From JAYWIG01 sp043789035 (GTDB lineage Bacteria > Pseudomonadota > Gammaproteobacteria > Burkholderiales > Burkholderiaceae_E), in the NCBI GenBank assembly GCA_043789035.1, contig JAYWIG010000331.1:1-6372 (forward strand): a stretch of DNA of 6,372 bases, given 5' to 3'. Below, one piece after another: positions 1-5,425 of this stretch. The stretch's first letter is position 1; every line of letters starts with the position of its first letter. A model generated the notes under the pieces. It was not told the DNA's origin. It ran no database searches and saw only the letters and a program-made list of their open reading frames with translations. A program made the position numbers and the translations under genes.

Positions 1-1
1 A

Positions 2-502
2 AAATTGCTGCAAAAAACGCGAAAAAAGCCCAAAGCAAAGCCGCCAGTTATCTGCGATGACATTGCCCCTTTGTTGCAAGCGTTTGATCCGCCTAAAACT
101 CACGATGCAGTGCTGTCTCAAATTGAGGAGCTCGAGCCTAAGCTCCCTCGGGAAGTTCCTGCAATTTCCGCCACAGAAATTTTTGTCGCGCCGATGATCG
201 GAAACGCTGTTACCGATCGTGTCTTGGCGGCAGAGCCAGTCCCAGAGGCACGGCGTTCTTACCGCGACACCGGGGTTTCAAATTTCATTACTTGGCCAAG
301 TTCAAGTTTCCTCTGGCATGAGCAAGTGACTATTCATCAGTTTTTTGTGCCCTCGAGTGCTGTTGTTTCTTCAGCTGTTCGAGGCCCGCAATCTAGCCGA
401 CCTGCGAGCGAGGTGGTGGCTGTGCCGGTTTCCGGTTCGATTTGGCTTTTCATGATCGGCGGCGGTGCTCTAATGTTTCGCAGAGCGCGGTTAAGGCTTT
501 AA
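2..502 (+). CDS. 3' part of an unknown protein with a PEP-CTERM-like C-terminal sorting tail (partial at window start)
   Basis: The frame is open to the left edge. The first possible start is a TTG at position 5, and the residues after it (LQKTRKKPKAKPP) are basic and are no signal peptide, so the gene probably begins before the window. The visible 165 residues are Pro/Ala/Val/Ser rich, with no enzyme motif that I recognise. The last 26 residues (nt 422-499) begin VPVSGS, continue as a hydrophobic segment with Trp and three consecutive Gly (IWLFMIGGGALMF), and end in RRARLRL. That order (V-P-x-x-x-x-x-W-L-F, transmembrane helix, Arg cluster, stop) matches the VPLPA-type PEP-CTERM signal known from betaproteobacteria, which exosortase uses to sort and process exported proteins. 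The classical Pro-Glu-Pro is absent, so it is a variant or a plain tail anchor. It lies about 100 bp before a tRNA remnant and may belong to an integrated element. No relative is identified. Confidence 0.6.
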   Translation, partial: KLLQKTRKKPKAKPPVICDDIAPLLQAFDPPKTHDAVLSQIEELEPKLPREVPAISATEIFVAPMIGNAVTDRVLAAEPVPEARRSYRDTGVSNFITWPSSSFLWHEQVTIHQFFVPSSAVVSSAVRGPQSSRPASEVVAVPVSGSIWLFMIGGGALMFRRARLRL

Positions 503-600
503 AGTACTCGCACTTCGACTGCGGCGCGGCTAGGCCACATAAGAGTTACTATTTCTTTTCCGCTTTAACAACACACTTTGTTCCCAGCTAACGGGGGTTA

Positions 601-624
601 GTTCGACTCCCCTACGGGACGCCA
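601..624 (+). other. tRNA-Glu 3'-end remnant, probable att site (distal end of an integrated element)
   Basis: The 24 bases read as the second half of a tRNA T-arm plus acceptor: GTTCGACTC, then the rest of the T-stem (CCCT), the acceptor strand ACGGGAC, discriminator G and CCA (622-624). From memory, tRNA-Glu genes of Burkholderiales end in this way (acceptor GTCCCGT/ACGGGAC, GCCA). The upstream bases do not fit: no GTCCCGT strand, D-arm or CUU/TTC anticodon arm is visible, and the T-stem 5' arm is replaced by CGGGGGTTA. It is therefore a fragment, not a working tRNA. Integrases that use tRNA genes leave such a 3'-end duplicate at the far end of the element, while the intact tRNA stays at the other end. 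The orientation puts the element to the left of this point. Confidence 0.65.
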
Positions 625-629
625 ATCAG

Positions 630-661
630 AAAAGCCCTCGCATGTAAATGCGGGGGCTTTT
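630..661 (+). terminator. Intrinsic terminator, probably that of the original tRNA-Glu gene
   Basis: A 14-bp stem (630-643 with 648-661, one T-G wobble) closes a GTAA loop. Its GC core is flanked by AAAA on the left and TTTTTG on the right, the classic form of a Rho-independent terminator, and the A/T flanks could let it work in both directions. It starts five bases after the tRNA CCA, where a tRNA terminator is expected. This supports the view that sequence to the right of 601 is the original downstream flank of the tRNA gene. Confidence 0.8.
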
Positions 662-677
662 TGTTTGGTGGTTCGTA

Positions 678-701
678 GCAACAGTCCCAATGGACTGTTG
701 C
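678..701. repeat. Perfect inverted repeat, 10-bp stem with 4-base loop
   Basis: GCAACAGTCC (678-687) and its exact reverse complement (692-701) surround a CAAT loop. There is no T-run after it on either strand, so it is not an obvious terminator. It is the first of several short palindromes in this gene-free stretch. Confidence 0.75.
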
Positions 702-716
702 GGGAGGGAGTTGAAG

Positions 717-738
717 GGTTTGGCTTGCAAGCCAAACC
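717..738. repeat. 22-bp perfect palindrome
   Basis: GGTTTGGCTTG followed directly by its exact reverse complement, with no loop. It lies eight bases before copy A of the direct repeat. It could be a two-fold symmetric protein site or part of a mobile repeat. No known operator is recognised. Confidence 0.75.
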
Positions 739-746
739 GCGGTCTG

Positions 747-795
747 CGTAAGTGGACGAGAGCGATTAGCGAACGCGACGCATGTAGACGACTCC
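747..795 (+). repeat. Direct repeat, copy A (49 bp)
   Basis: This copy matches positions 920-967 at about 44 of 49 bases by hand alignment, with four mismatches and one single-base gap. The unit is bracketed by two related words, GTGGACGAG near its start and GTAGACGAC near its end, and ends in TCC. It has no convincing open reading frame. A perfect palindrome precedes it, as with copy B. It may be one copy of a dispersed intergenic repeat family. Confidence 0.75.
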
Positions 796-850
796 CCGGA
801 CGTTGCATCACTCAGTCCCAACAACCTGCAGTCAGCGAAGAATGAGTCTC

Positions 851-864
851 GCGCCTGAAGGCGC
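851..864. repeat. Short perfect inverted repeat
   Basis: GCGCCT and AGGCGC flank a GA dinucleotide. The right arm could pair instead with GCGCC at 874-878, so two mutually exclusive hairpins are possible. It lies between the two direct-repeat copies. Confidence 0.5.
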
Positions 865-879
865 TCACCGTCTGCGCCG

Positions 880-897
880 GGCAAAGCATGCTTTGCC
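880..897. repeat. 18-bp perfect palindrome
   Basis: GGCAAAGCA followed directly by its exact reverse complement. It lies 22 bases before copy B of the direct repeat, in the same order as the 717-738 palindrome before copy A. The palindrome sequences differ, but both centre on a GC-rich arm with an A/T run. Confidence 0.7.
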
Positions 898-919
898 TAT
901 TTATGCTTCGACCAGCCTA

Positions 920-967
920 CGTTAGTGGACGAGAGCGTAATCGAACGCGAGGCATGTAGACGACTCC
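920..967 (+). repeat. Direct repeat, copy B (48 bp)
   Basis: This is the second copy of the unit at 747-795, starting 173 bp after it. The 14 bases before the final C and the stretch CGAACGCGA are identical in both copies, and the changes cluster in the middle. The spacing is too long and the copies are too few for a CRISPR array. The rest of the gap between 662 and 1020 holds no gene that I can support. Confidence 0.75.
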
Positions 968-1021
968 GTTACAGCAGCGCGTCAAAATTAAAAGGGCTGT
1001 ATGGGTGTTAGTCAGCAATCA

Positions 1022-1049
1022 GAAACGGCTCTCCGAGGAGAGCCGTTTC
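1022..1049 (-). terminator. Terminator-like hairpin after the 522-residue lipoprotein gene
   Basis: A perfect 13-bp inverted repeat, GAAACGGCTCTCC with its reverse complement, is separated only by GA, so a folded RNA would open the innermost pair or pairs. It starts about 33 bases after the stop codon of the - strand gene. The stem ends in CCGTTTC on either strand, which gives a short U-run, and no long T-tract follows. It is a plausible Rho-independent terminator for the lipoprotein gene, though not a perfect one. Confidence 0.65.
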
Positions 1050-1082
1050 ACTAACCGGATGATAACTTTGCAATTGGCGCAG

Positions 1083-2651
1083 CTATTTTGAGCACAAAGC
1101 CAGCCCAGTGCCGTTAGGGCTGGTGACGCCAGCAGTCTTAGTGGTGTAACTTCCGTCGAAGCCAAAAAGCAGGGTGCCCAGGTCCGCAACAAACGGTTTG
1201 GTGGTGCCTGATGTCCACTGAACCGACGAATAGCGTTTGCCGTCGAAGCTGGCAACGTCAAAGGTCTTGTCTAGCACGCTCGAAATCTGGTAGCTAGCAT
1301 AAGATCGCGTCGCCATGCTGGCGGCACCGTCTGCGCCCACGGTCAACGTTGGTGTGCCGCCAACTGAGCAGCCCGTGATTATTTCAGTGCGCGCAATCTT
1401 TTGACCAATACCGTTGTTGAATGTTGCGCTAGCCGCATTCACCAGCGTCGCCGGAACCGTTTGCACCAGCGAGGTACCTACTGTGGGGCAGTTGTACTGC
1501 GTATTGTTGGTCGTTACCGACGCCTGAAGCAACGAACCGTCAGGCTTCAATGATATTGCCACGACGTTAAAGCCACCGCTCGTTTTGTTGAATGTCAGGT
1601 TGAACGGGTACTGAGACGAGCCAGAGGTGTTGGATGTCGTCGGGTTAGACAAGTAGGTCAACTCAATTGTGCCGGTACTGCTGGCGTTGATCCAAGGGCT
1701 GCCGTTTAACGCCGTCGTGCCGTCGGTGTTGACTTTAAAGGCAAATGCGGTGACGGGACCGGTTCCAAAGAAATCCGTCCCCAGCCTGCAGTTAAGACCA
1801 TAGTCACCCGCAAATACCGTTGCCAAGGGCACACCCAAAATACCGCTTGAAGCATTTGTTGGTGTTGGTGTTGGTGTTGGTGTTTGCGTTGTTGCTAGAG
1901 TAAAACCGCCAGTTCCGTAGCGGTATCCACCTTGTGCCAAACCGGTTAAGAAGGTGTTCAACACTGTGGGGTCTGTGCCAGCAATTTTCTGAAAACTTGC
2001 CAGCACGCCTTGCAGCGTGGGGTCAGTGGCCAGCGTGTCGGCGCTCAGGCTCGTGGGCAGGCCTGTGGTGGTGACAAGCGCGTTGAACTGACTTCGATAG
2101 GAGATCACGCTTGCCAGGCCAGCAGCGACCATGTTGGAGAATGCCGACGTGCTTAGCGGCGTTGCCACCGCCGACACAACTGCGCCGGACGCGGGTGCCG
2201 AAATCACGGTAGTGAGCTTGGCCACCGACAGCGAAACTGGCACACCGGCCGTGCCAGCGCAGGTTTTGGTAGTCGCGTCATACAGCGCTTCATTGGAGCA
2301 ATAGGTGCCACCGTTGGCCTCAATAATCAGGTCACCCGACGTACCTGCAGGCAACATCAAGCTGTAGCTTCCGTCTGCCGCTGTGACTACACAGCCGTTG
2401 AGGGTTGCGTTGCCAGATAAAGCCACCAGTGGACCCCTTTTACCCGTGGCAGTGGCATCAAGCTTGTAAACGCAAACATTGGCGGCGTTCACCGGGCCTT
2501 TGAGAACCGAGCCGTTGATGGTGCCACCAGAAGCCGAGGTCGAGCTGACGGCGGTACCATCACCCCCGCAGCCCGACAAGTAAAGCGTAAGACAAACGAG
2601 TACGCCTAGCCATTTAAGGTTTTGCGCGGCGTAAAAATGAGCAATCTTCAT
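1083..2651 (-). CDS. Secreted lipoprotein with N-terminal beta-sandwich-like domain and Thr-Pro linker, function unknown
   Basis: The 522-residue product starts with a lipoprotein signal: a Lys-bearing N-terminus, a hydrophobic stretch (15-24) and lipobox LSGC with Cys28, followed by GGDG and a Ser/Thr/Gly-rich tether. Mature position +2 is Gly, so outer-membrane sorting is expected. Residues about 44-115 (GTINGSVLKGPVNAA, later DGSYSLMLPAG) resemble carboxypeptidase-regulatory/transthyretin-like beta-sandwich domains. Residues 150-250 are helical and Ala/Ser rich. A TPTPTPTPT linker (257-265) leads to a Cys-containing C-terminal domain (about 270-522). Each half of the mature protein has four cysteines (60, 87, 118, 131 and 288, 388, 428, 520), so disulfides are likely. 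The ATG is preceded by AGGA six bases upstream (2658-2661). A weak TTGACC at 2687-2692 is the only promoter hint. The gene stands alone and its substrate or partner is unknown. Confidence 0.85.
   Translation of the reverse strand: MKIAHFYAAQNLKWLGVLVCLTLYLSGCGGDGTAVSSTSASGGTINGSVLKGPVNAANVCVYKLDATATGKRGPLVALSGNATLNGCVVTAADGSYSLMLPAGTSGDLIIEANGGTYCSNEALYDATTKTCAGTAGVPVSLSVAKLTTVISAPASGAVVSAVATPLSTSAFSNMVAAGLASVISYRSQFNALVTTTGLPTSLSADTLATDPTLQGVLASFQKIAGTDPTVLNTFLTGLAQGGYRYGTGGFTLATTQTPTPTPTPTNASSGILGVPLATVFAGDYGLNCRLGTDFFGTGPVTAFAFKVNTDGTTALNGSPWINASSTGTIELTYLSNPTTSNTSGSSQYPFNLTFNKTSGGFNVVAISLKPDGSLLQASVTTNNTQYNCPTVGTSLVQTVPATLVNAASATFNNGIGQKIARTEIITGCSVGGTPTLTVGADGAASMATRSYASYQISSVLDKTFDVASFDGKRYSSVQWTSGTTKPFVADLGTLLFGFDGSYTTKTAGVTSPNGTGLALCSK
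1861..1884 (-). repeat. In-frame hexanucleotide tandem repeat encoding the Thr-Pro linker
   Basis: Four exact GGTGTT units on the + strand (AACACC on the coding strand) encode alternating Thr-Pro, and one more degenerate unit lies on each side. Because the unit is six bases, slippage would lengthen or shorten the linker by two residues without breaking the reading frame. Confidence 0.8.
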
Positions 2652-2856
2652 GTTAATTCCTGATAAAAAATAAAACTACAAATAGCGGTCAAAATCCCGC
2701 GACTTTATGACGCAGAGCTGAGAAACTTACTCATTGATATAGCCGACCCACAATGCTAACCATTTAAAACTGGTTGCTATCCCCTGTATAGGTGAGAAGC
2801 AGATTTAGTTTTTGTCGCCAGCCTGTTATTGGCCAATCTGATTTCTCCAGTCATAC
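2652..2856. other. A/T-rich intergenic stretch between lipoprotein gene and IS91 remnant
   Basis: This holds the ribosome binding site and presumably the promoter of the lipoprotein gene on the - strand. Small inverted repeats are visible: AACCA/TGGTT around an A/T loop at 2758-2775, and the palindrome ATTGGCCAAT at 2828-2837. No strong -10/-35 pair stands out. The left edge of the IS91 remnant lies somewhere near its right end and cannot be fixed, because IS91 elements lack terminal inverted repeats. Confidence 0.4.
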
Positions 2857-3404
2857 GCCCATGGCGATGGTTTCATTGTGCAAGCCAGCGTTCGTATTGG
2901 GCAGCACCATGGGCAAGGCTTAGAGAGATTACTACGCTATTGCGCGAGGCCACCGTTTTGCGGACCAGCCCATTCGAATTGAGGGCGAGCAAATTATTTG
3001 TCGCTGACTTATATCAAAATTAGGCACTAACGGGTGAGCAGGGCGGCACAAGCATAGGTGGCAAGCGAAAGTACAAGATCGTCCTAACACCGCTGGAATT
3101 CATTGCACGAATCGCTGCGTTGGTACCCCCGCCACGGCAGGATTGACATCGGTACTCCAGTTCCGGCGTAACGTGCTGCGCACATTAGCCTTCTCTGAAA
3201 CTTGCGTTTTAGAGTACTAGCCCCGAACGCGCCGCCACTCGGGCAAGTAACGCTGTTAGCAGTTACAGCTGAGCCAAGTTAATCGCTCGGTTTTTCGAGA
3301 CCGATCCCTTGCTGTGCGGTCATTGCGGCGGGCGCATGAAGGTTATAGCTTGTGGGGTGCAGGTCAAAGAGATCAAGAGGATTTTGGCGCATGTGGGAGC
3401 GTTT
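2857..3404 (+). pseudogene. Decayed IS91-family transposase (C-terminal half only)
   Basis: Peptides typical of IS91-type transposases (Y2_Tnp domain) appear in order but in different forward frames. HGDGF...ASVRI and GLERLLRYCARPPF lie at 2860-2958 (frame 1), RIEGEQIICR at 2975-3004 (frame 2), and YKIVLTPLEFIARIAALVPPPR at 3072-3137 (frame 3). VLQFRRNVLRTLA follows at 3152-3190 (frame 2), then AKLIARFFETDPLLC with a CxxCGGRM zinc-type motif and VIA at 3273-3350 (frame 3), running on to RILAHVGA. In-frame stops sit at 3005 and 3144, and a TGA at 3270 replaces the Trp expected before AKLIAR. The N-terminal zinc-binding part and the HUH motif are not found upstream. In living members this protein drives rolling-circle transposition; this copy cannot. 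The right limit beyond about 3404 is uncertain. Confidence 0.85.
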
Positions 3405-3467
3405 CAACCAACATGTCCTTGGCGCGCACCGCCAGGTGCAGTTTCGGCTCAACCAGCTCTGGAGGCA

Positions 3468-3842
3468 TTATCGCGGACGCGCAAAAGGGTTCTTGCCTGG
3501 CGCGTCGGTGCACGCCGCCCGGTATGCTTCAAACTCGCGCGGGAAGACGGGGTGCTGTATCAGATATCGCCCGGTGTCGCCGTAATAAATGAACGACGCA
3601 AAGCCTGACGACCCACCGATACCATTGGTTGCGTCAACTTCGCCACACACTACTGCCACACCTTGATGGTTGTAGGTTTTCAGGTTTCTGAACTGGCCCT
3701 GCTGCCCGTCCCGCAGATTCTTTCGTACCGTGTCTATTGCTGCCAATTGGAGCGCTCGAGTCACTTCACCCGGGTCGGTGGGTGTTTTCTGGCAAGCCGA
3801 CAAGCCGGTAACAACCAAGGTGCAAATCAGGCTCGCCTTCAC
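3468..3842 (-). CDS. Small lipoprotein translationally coupled to the upstream TPR gene
   Basis: I chose the GTG at 3842. It overlaps the TPR gene's stop codon in GTGA, and it puts a compact lipoprotein signal at the very N-terminus: VKASLICTLVV, then TGLSAC with lipid-bearing Cys17. An upstream ATG at 3893 would add 17 polar residues before the signal and overlap the TPR gene by 55 bases. No good ribosome binding site precedes the GTG, which fits coupling to the TPR gene. The mature part (about 108 residues) has a helical start (EVTRALQLAAIDTVRKNL), then VVCGEVDATNGIGG and SGFASFIY (about 64-86). I have seen this V-C-G-x-V-x-x-x-N-x-x-G-G pattern in many small uncharacterised exported proteins. 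Cys66 and Cys111 could form a disulfide. It probably sits at the outer membrane, and its role is unknown. The tail (GKNPFARPR) runs close to the IS91 remnant. Confidence 0.8.
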   Translation of the reverse strand: MKASLICTLVVTGLSACQKTPTDPGEVTRALQLAAIDTVRKNLRDGQQGQFRNLKTYNHQGVAVVCGEVDATNGIGGSSGFASFIYYGDTGRYLIQHPVFPREFEAYRAACTDAPGKNPFARPR

Positions 3843-5359
3843 TTTTGAGGAAATGTGTACTTCATGCAGGGTTCGTATTCGAGCGCTATGCATTTGTGAA
3901 TAAATTCCGCAGCATTGGGGCCAACTAGACTCGTACCTGTTCGCGACGCATAGTTAGCGAGAACGAAAATAGCGTATTTGTTGGCCCCCCGTCCTTGCCC
4001 CGTTATGTCGGCTCTGTCCTTATAAATATTCATTGACGTTTGGCGATAAGCTACTATCCGGTAAATCATCTTGTTGTACTCCTCAGTCGTCATGTTTGCT
4101 TTGTTCGCTTCGGCTATATCGTAATAGCGATCCGCAAGAATCGACGCAGCTTGTCCGCTGCCTATCTTGAGTGCATGTTCGAGCGTTGGAAGTGGGTCTG
4201 CCAGCGCATTAGCTTTGCAAATTGATTTGCTCAAGTTTCCATAGAGCACTAGCGCGGCTGCGCTTCCCTCTTCCACTGAAGATTTCAGCAATGTCACAGC
4301 CTCATCGCACTGCGTTGCCGCTAACAACGCTCGCCCCAATTGAAACTTCGTTCGAGATGAGACTGGCAAACGCGCCGCCTCCAGCCGACATGCCGCGATA
4401 GCTGCAGTTGGCTTATCTATCGTGTCTACCCACGGCATGGTGTATGGACGGCTGTCGTCATAACCTGCCGCCGCTAGGCGGTCGCAATCCGTTACCACTG
4501 GCGCAACTCTGGCGGCTACTTCTGCGTTTAAGGGGCGGCGTTCGATCTTGGCCTGCGCCACCTCCAAGGCATCGATGGCGGGCTTGTAGTCCTTGTTAAC
4601 GATCAGGGCCTGCTTCAGATCGCTTAGTCCACCGACTTGATCGCCTTGCACAAGTCGCAGCTTGCCCCTTCCAATCCACGCGTTAATATATTTTGGAACA
4701 GTCGTTAGAAGTTGATCATAATCAGCCCGAGCACCAGTTGCGTCGCCCTGTGCTGCACGAATTTCCGCACGCTTTTCTAGATACTCACCGGGGAAGCGGA
4801 TCATCGCAGTGTTGATATCCGCAAGCGCGCCAGCAAAATCGCCTAAACCGCTTTTTGCCAGTGCGCGCCCCTCTAAAGGGTAAACGGCTCTAGGTGCAAG
4901 AGCGGCAACTTGTTGAAAGGAAGGCAACGCACCGGCAAAATCTCCAGCTTTTAGTCTGTCGTATCCGACGCCTGAATAGGCTTTTTCGGCAATGCCCCTC
5001 TCGTATTCCGCCATCCTGCTAGCACGCATTTGCGCAAGCATCGCGTCTTGCGCGGCCGAGGCTTGTGCCTGGCGTGCGCGTTCTGCCGCTGCCGCCGCCG
5101 CGCGCGCTGGGCCCTCCACACGGTCTCGCGCTTCAAAAGCCTCTTGAGCTTTTCGGTTGTTGTAGTTGGTGCGAGCCGCGTCCTGGCCTTGCTGGGCTCG
5201 TGCGGCTTGGTCGCGCCTGTCGCGGTCATCCTGAATTTCAGCGGCCAAGTCGCGCTGGCCTTGCGTGGTGTTTTGCGCAAACACGGGTGTCGCTAACGGC
5301 ATCAGGGCGAACCAAAGACTAAGTGCGATGAGAACTGGGCCTTTGGTACAGGTATACAT
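3839..5359 (-). CDS. Secreted coiled-coil and TPR/Sel1-like repeat protein
   Basis: The 506-residue product begins with a Sec signal peptide (hydrophobic 9-26, cleavage likely after VFA, mature start QNTTQG). Residues about 36-120 are rich in Gln, Ala, Arg and Glu and should form a long helix or coiled coil. About 128-262 hold four TPR-like units, clearest at YDRLKAGDFAGALPSFQQ and GLGDFAGALADINTA. Residues 291-375 carry CDRLAA, later AIAACRLEA and FQLGRALLAATQCDEAV, a block I know from TPR/Sel1 proteins. The C-terminal part ends with a domain of no clear family. Cysteines at 292, 324, 351, 381, 490 and 498 suit disulfides in the periplasm. Such repeats bind protein partners, and no catalytic motif is seen. 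AAGG six bases before the ATG (5366-5369) is the ribosome binding site. It is the first gene of a two-gene operon with the small lipoprotein. An insertion sequence ends about 44 bp upstream and may have displaced its promoter. Confidence 0.85.
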   Translation of the reverse strand: MYTCTKGPVLIALSLWFALMPLATPVFAQNTTQGQRDLAAEIQDDRDRRDQAARAQQGQDAARTNYNNRKAQEAFEARDRVEGPARAAAAAAERARQAQASAAQDAMLAQMRASRMAEYERGIAEKAYSGVGYDRLKAGDFAGALPSFQQVAALAPRAVYPLEGRALAKSGLGDFAGALADINTAMIRFPGEYLEKRAEIRAAQGDATGARADYDQLLTTVPKYINAWIGRGKLRLVQGDQVGGLSDLKQALIVNKDYKPAIDALEVAQAKIERRPLNAEVAARVAPVVTDCDRLAAAGYDDSRPYTMPWVDTIDKPTAAIAACRLEAARLPVSSRTKFQLGRALLAATQCDEAVTLLKSSVEEGSAAALVLYGNLSKSICKANALADPLPTLEHALKIGSGQAASILADRYYDIAEANKANMTTEEYNKMIYRIVAYRQTSMNIYKDRADITGQGRGANKYAIFVLANYASRTGTSLVGPNAAEFIHKCIALEYEPCMKYTFPQK

Positions 5360-5408
5360 AGGGTGCCTTACAGTGAAAAAAATTTGGTATGACTCTAATT
5401 AACCTAAA

Positions 5409-5425
5409 TTCGGCAGTTAGCCGAA
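5409..5425 (-). other. Hairpin overlapping the transposase stop codon, within the IS end
   Basis: TTCGGC and GCCGAA flank AGTTA, and the TAA stop (5417-5419) lies in the loop. The fold could reduce read-through of transcription or translation between the insertion sequence and the TPR gene. There is no T-tract directly after it on the - strand, although GAATTTAGG follows. It may equally be part of the terminal inverted repeat. Confidence 0.5.

Noticed and set aside
530..624. A complete tRNA or the 3' end of tmRNA
   Set aside because: The T-loop, acceptor strand and CCA are present, but there is no matching 5' acceptor strand, D-arm or anticodon arm, and the T-stem 5' arm does not pair. The tmRNA 3' end known from betaproteobacteria differs.
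612..884. Open reading frames on both strands across the repeat region (- strand 612-884 and 626-811, + strand 648-845)
   Set aside because: They run through the terminator, palindromes and direct repeat, have no ribosome binding site of note and show no recognisable protein.
747..967. CRISPR array
   Set aside because: There are only two copies, imperfect and 173 bp apart, and no further repeat-spacer units.
2663..2692. TTGACC plus TTTTAT as the promoter of the 522-residue lipoprotein gene
   Set aside because: The -10 match is poor, the spacer is 18, and the transcript would start about five bases before the ATG, downstream of the ribosome binding site.
2829..3023. 64-residue + strand ORF as a gene
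   Set aside because: Its frame is not the one with IS91-type peptides; it is an accidental frame across the decayed transposase.
3309..3608. 99-residue + strand ORF as a functional zinc-motif protein
   Set aside because: Its first 30 or so residues are the C-terminal end of the IS91 transposase remnant, and the rest lies antisense to the small lipoprotein gene.
4951..5322. Long ORFs antisense or out of frame in the 5' part of the TPR gene
   Set aside because: They come from the GC-rich Ala/Arg/Gln codons of the coiled-coil region, are Arg/Cys-rich without domains, and lie over a well-supported gene.
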